DNA of 23,733 nucleotides from Hadesarchaea archaeon (lineage in GTDB: Archaea; Hadarchaeota; Hadarchaeia; Hadarchaeales; WYZ-LMO6). The notes below the pieces were generated by a model that saw only the letters and a list, made by a program, of their open reading frames with translations, had not been told where the DNA came from and did not search any database. Where the stretch lies: contig QNVD01000010.1 of the NCBI GenBank assembly GCA_004347925.1, positions 1-23,733 of the forward strand, read 5' to 3'. Shown here piece by piece: positions 22,794 to 23,733 of this stretch (position 1 is the stretch's first letter; each line of letters begins with the position of its first letter). Made by a program: the position numbers and the translations under genes.

Positions 22794-22810
22794 AAGCCGA
22801 GGGAGGAACG

Positions 22811-23733
22811 ATGCAACCCATTCTGGTGAGCGGCTTGAATAGGGAGATCCTCCGGGACGTGAAGCTCCCCCGCCAGGTGAGGATCTTCGACACCACCCTA
22901 AGGGACGGGGAGCAGACCCCCGGTGTCTCACTCACCCCGGAGCAGAAGGTGCGCATAGCCCGCCAGCTGGACAAGCTGGGGGTGGATGTCATCGAGGCCG
23001 GCTTCCCGGTGGTCTCCGAGGGGGAGTACCGGGCGGTCAAGACCATCGCGGAGAGCCGCCTGAACTCCGAGGTCTGCGCCCTGGCCAGGTGCTCCAAGGA
23101 GGACGTGGATCTGGCGGTGGAGTGCGGGGTGGAGTCCGTCCACCTCTTCATAGCCACCTCGGACATCCACCTGAAGTACAAGCTCAAGATGACGAGGAAG
23201 GAGGTGCTGAAGAGGGCGGTGGAGCACGTGAGGTACGCCAAGGGGAAGGGGGTGCTGGTGGAGTTCTCGGCGGAGGACGCCACCAGGACGGAGCTGGATT
23301 TCCTCAAAGAGGTCTACCGGGAGGTGACCAAGGCTGGGGCGGACAGGATAAACGTGCCGGACACGGTGGGGGTCATCACCCCCAGGGCCATGTACCGGCT
23401 CATCTCCTCCCTCAAGCAGGAGATAAAGGTGCCCCTCAGCGTGCACTGCCACGACGACTTCGGCCTGGCCGTCTCCAACTCCCTGGCGGCCGTGGAAGCG
23501 GGGGCGGAGCAGGTACACGTCACGGTGAACGGGCTGGGGGAGAGGGCGGGGAACGCCTCCCTGGAGGAGGTGGTGATGGCCCTGCGGGCCTTCTACGGGA
23601 TAAAGCCCAGGATCAGGACCAAGCTGCTGGTGGAAACCTCAGAGCTGGTGGAGAGGCTCACCGGGGTTCCCGTTCCCCCCAACAAGGCCATCGTGGGGGA
23701 CAACGCCTTCTCCCACGAGTCGGGAATACACAC
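22811..23733 (+). CDS. leuA: 2-isopropylmalate synthase LeuA, 5' part
   Basis: An open frame that runs off the window end; 307 complete codons are visible. It encodes the N-terminal catalytic TIM barrel of an isopropylmalate synthase, which joins 2-oxoisovalerate and acetyl-CoA in leucine synthesis. Diagnostic elements are [72 protein letters not shown] and [14 protein letters not shown], ending at [12 protein letters not shown] in place of the CimA-type AGSA, and ALAR rather than SFSR, favour LeuA over citramalate or homocitrate synthase. The ATG at 22811 is preceded by GGGAGGA, about 23 bases downstream of the shared TATA element. Divergent paralogue: cimA. Confidence 0.88.
   Translation, partial: MQPILVSGLNREILRDVKLPRQVRIFDTTLRDGEQTPGVSLTPEQKVRIARQLDKLGVDVIEAGFPVVSEGEYRAVKTIAESRLNSEVCALARCSKEDVDLAVECGVESVHLFIATSDIHLKYKLKMTRKEVLKRAVEHVRYAKGKGVLVEFSAEDATRTELDFLKEVYREVTKAGADRINVPDTVGVITPRAMYRLISSLKQEIKVPLSVHCHDDFGLAVSNSLAAVEAGAEQVHVTVNGLGERAGNASLEEVVMALRAFYGIKPRIRTKLLVETSELVERLTGVPVPPNKAIVGDNAFSHESGIH

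Noticed and set aside
22766..22816. N-terminal extension of CimA from 22816
   Set aside because: The extra 17 residues would be encoded across the TATA element and overlap the leuA start; ATG 22765 gives the normal family N-terminus.

Overview
The window is archaeal chromosome, almost certainly from a thermophile of euryarchaeal type. The evidence is a set of archaeal information-processing genes: PCNA, both primase subunits, GINS, TFS, RpoL, Csl4, Nop10, aIF2-alpha, L44e, S27e and Dph2. There are also TATA-box promoters about 22-27 bases ahead of start codons, GGTGA/GGAGG ribosome-binding sites, and frequent GTG and TTG starts. Base composition is GC-rich, and the coding strand is strongly purine-loaded (GAG/AGG-rich). 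No rRNA, tRNA, CRISPR, insertion sequence or phage gene was found, and no gene-free stretch exceeds 300 bases.

Layout. 1-579 (+) is the 3' part of a CinA/MoCF-domain gene. 4553-535 (-) is a tight operon: PiT phosphate permease, DUF47/PhoU-like partner, NreA DNA-repair protein with a PCNA-binding tail, and an SplB-type radical SAM protein. Divergent from it is an AbrB-PhoU phosphate regulator (4628). After that comes a nearly gapless plus-strand array to 15797: dph2, csl4, a 66-residue ORF, rpoL, a DUF99 EndoV homologue, signal peptidase, tfs, an OB-fold protein, pcn, priL (split), priS, GINS, rpl44e, rps27e, aIF2-alpha, nop10, a PAC2 protein and a ribbon-helix-helix protein. Facing it on the minus strand are nadE and a fused guaA. 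Then come a GltB-like flavoprotein (+), an Hsp20 (+), a SatP-type acetate transporter (+), citramalate synthase cimA (-), and divergently leuA (+), cut by the window end.

How the genes fit together. The central array joins replication (PCNA clamp, primase, GINS), transcription (RpoL, TFS), RNA turnover (Csl4) and translation (L44e, S27e, aIF2-alpha, Nop10, Dph2), a linkage known in archaea. NreA carries a PCNA-interaction motif, connecting the minus-strand repair operon to the clamp. CimA and LeuA are paralogues that begin the isoleucine and leucine branches and appear to share one palindromic TATA element.

Main observations. (1) priL is interrupted by a 5-base tandem duplication (CCCTG twice) exactly at the first Fe-S cysteine. 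Removing one copy restores a continuous protein, while as it stands it gives two ORFs joined by a GTGA overlap. (2) guaA has much lower GC than everything around it and a fused architecture, suggesting single-gene transfer. (3) The GltB-like protein lacks the usual 3Fe-4S cysteine motif but has an N-terminal four-cysteine cluster. (4) Several small or poorly characterised proteins sit inside the information-processing array. I did not find a clear new multi-gene system; the split primase and the unassigned array members are the most unusual items.
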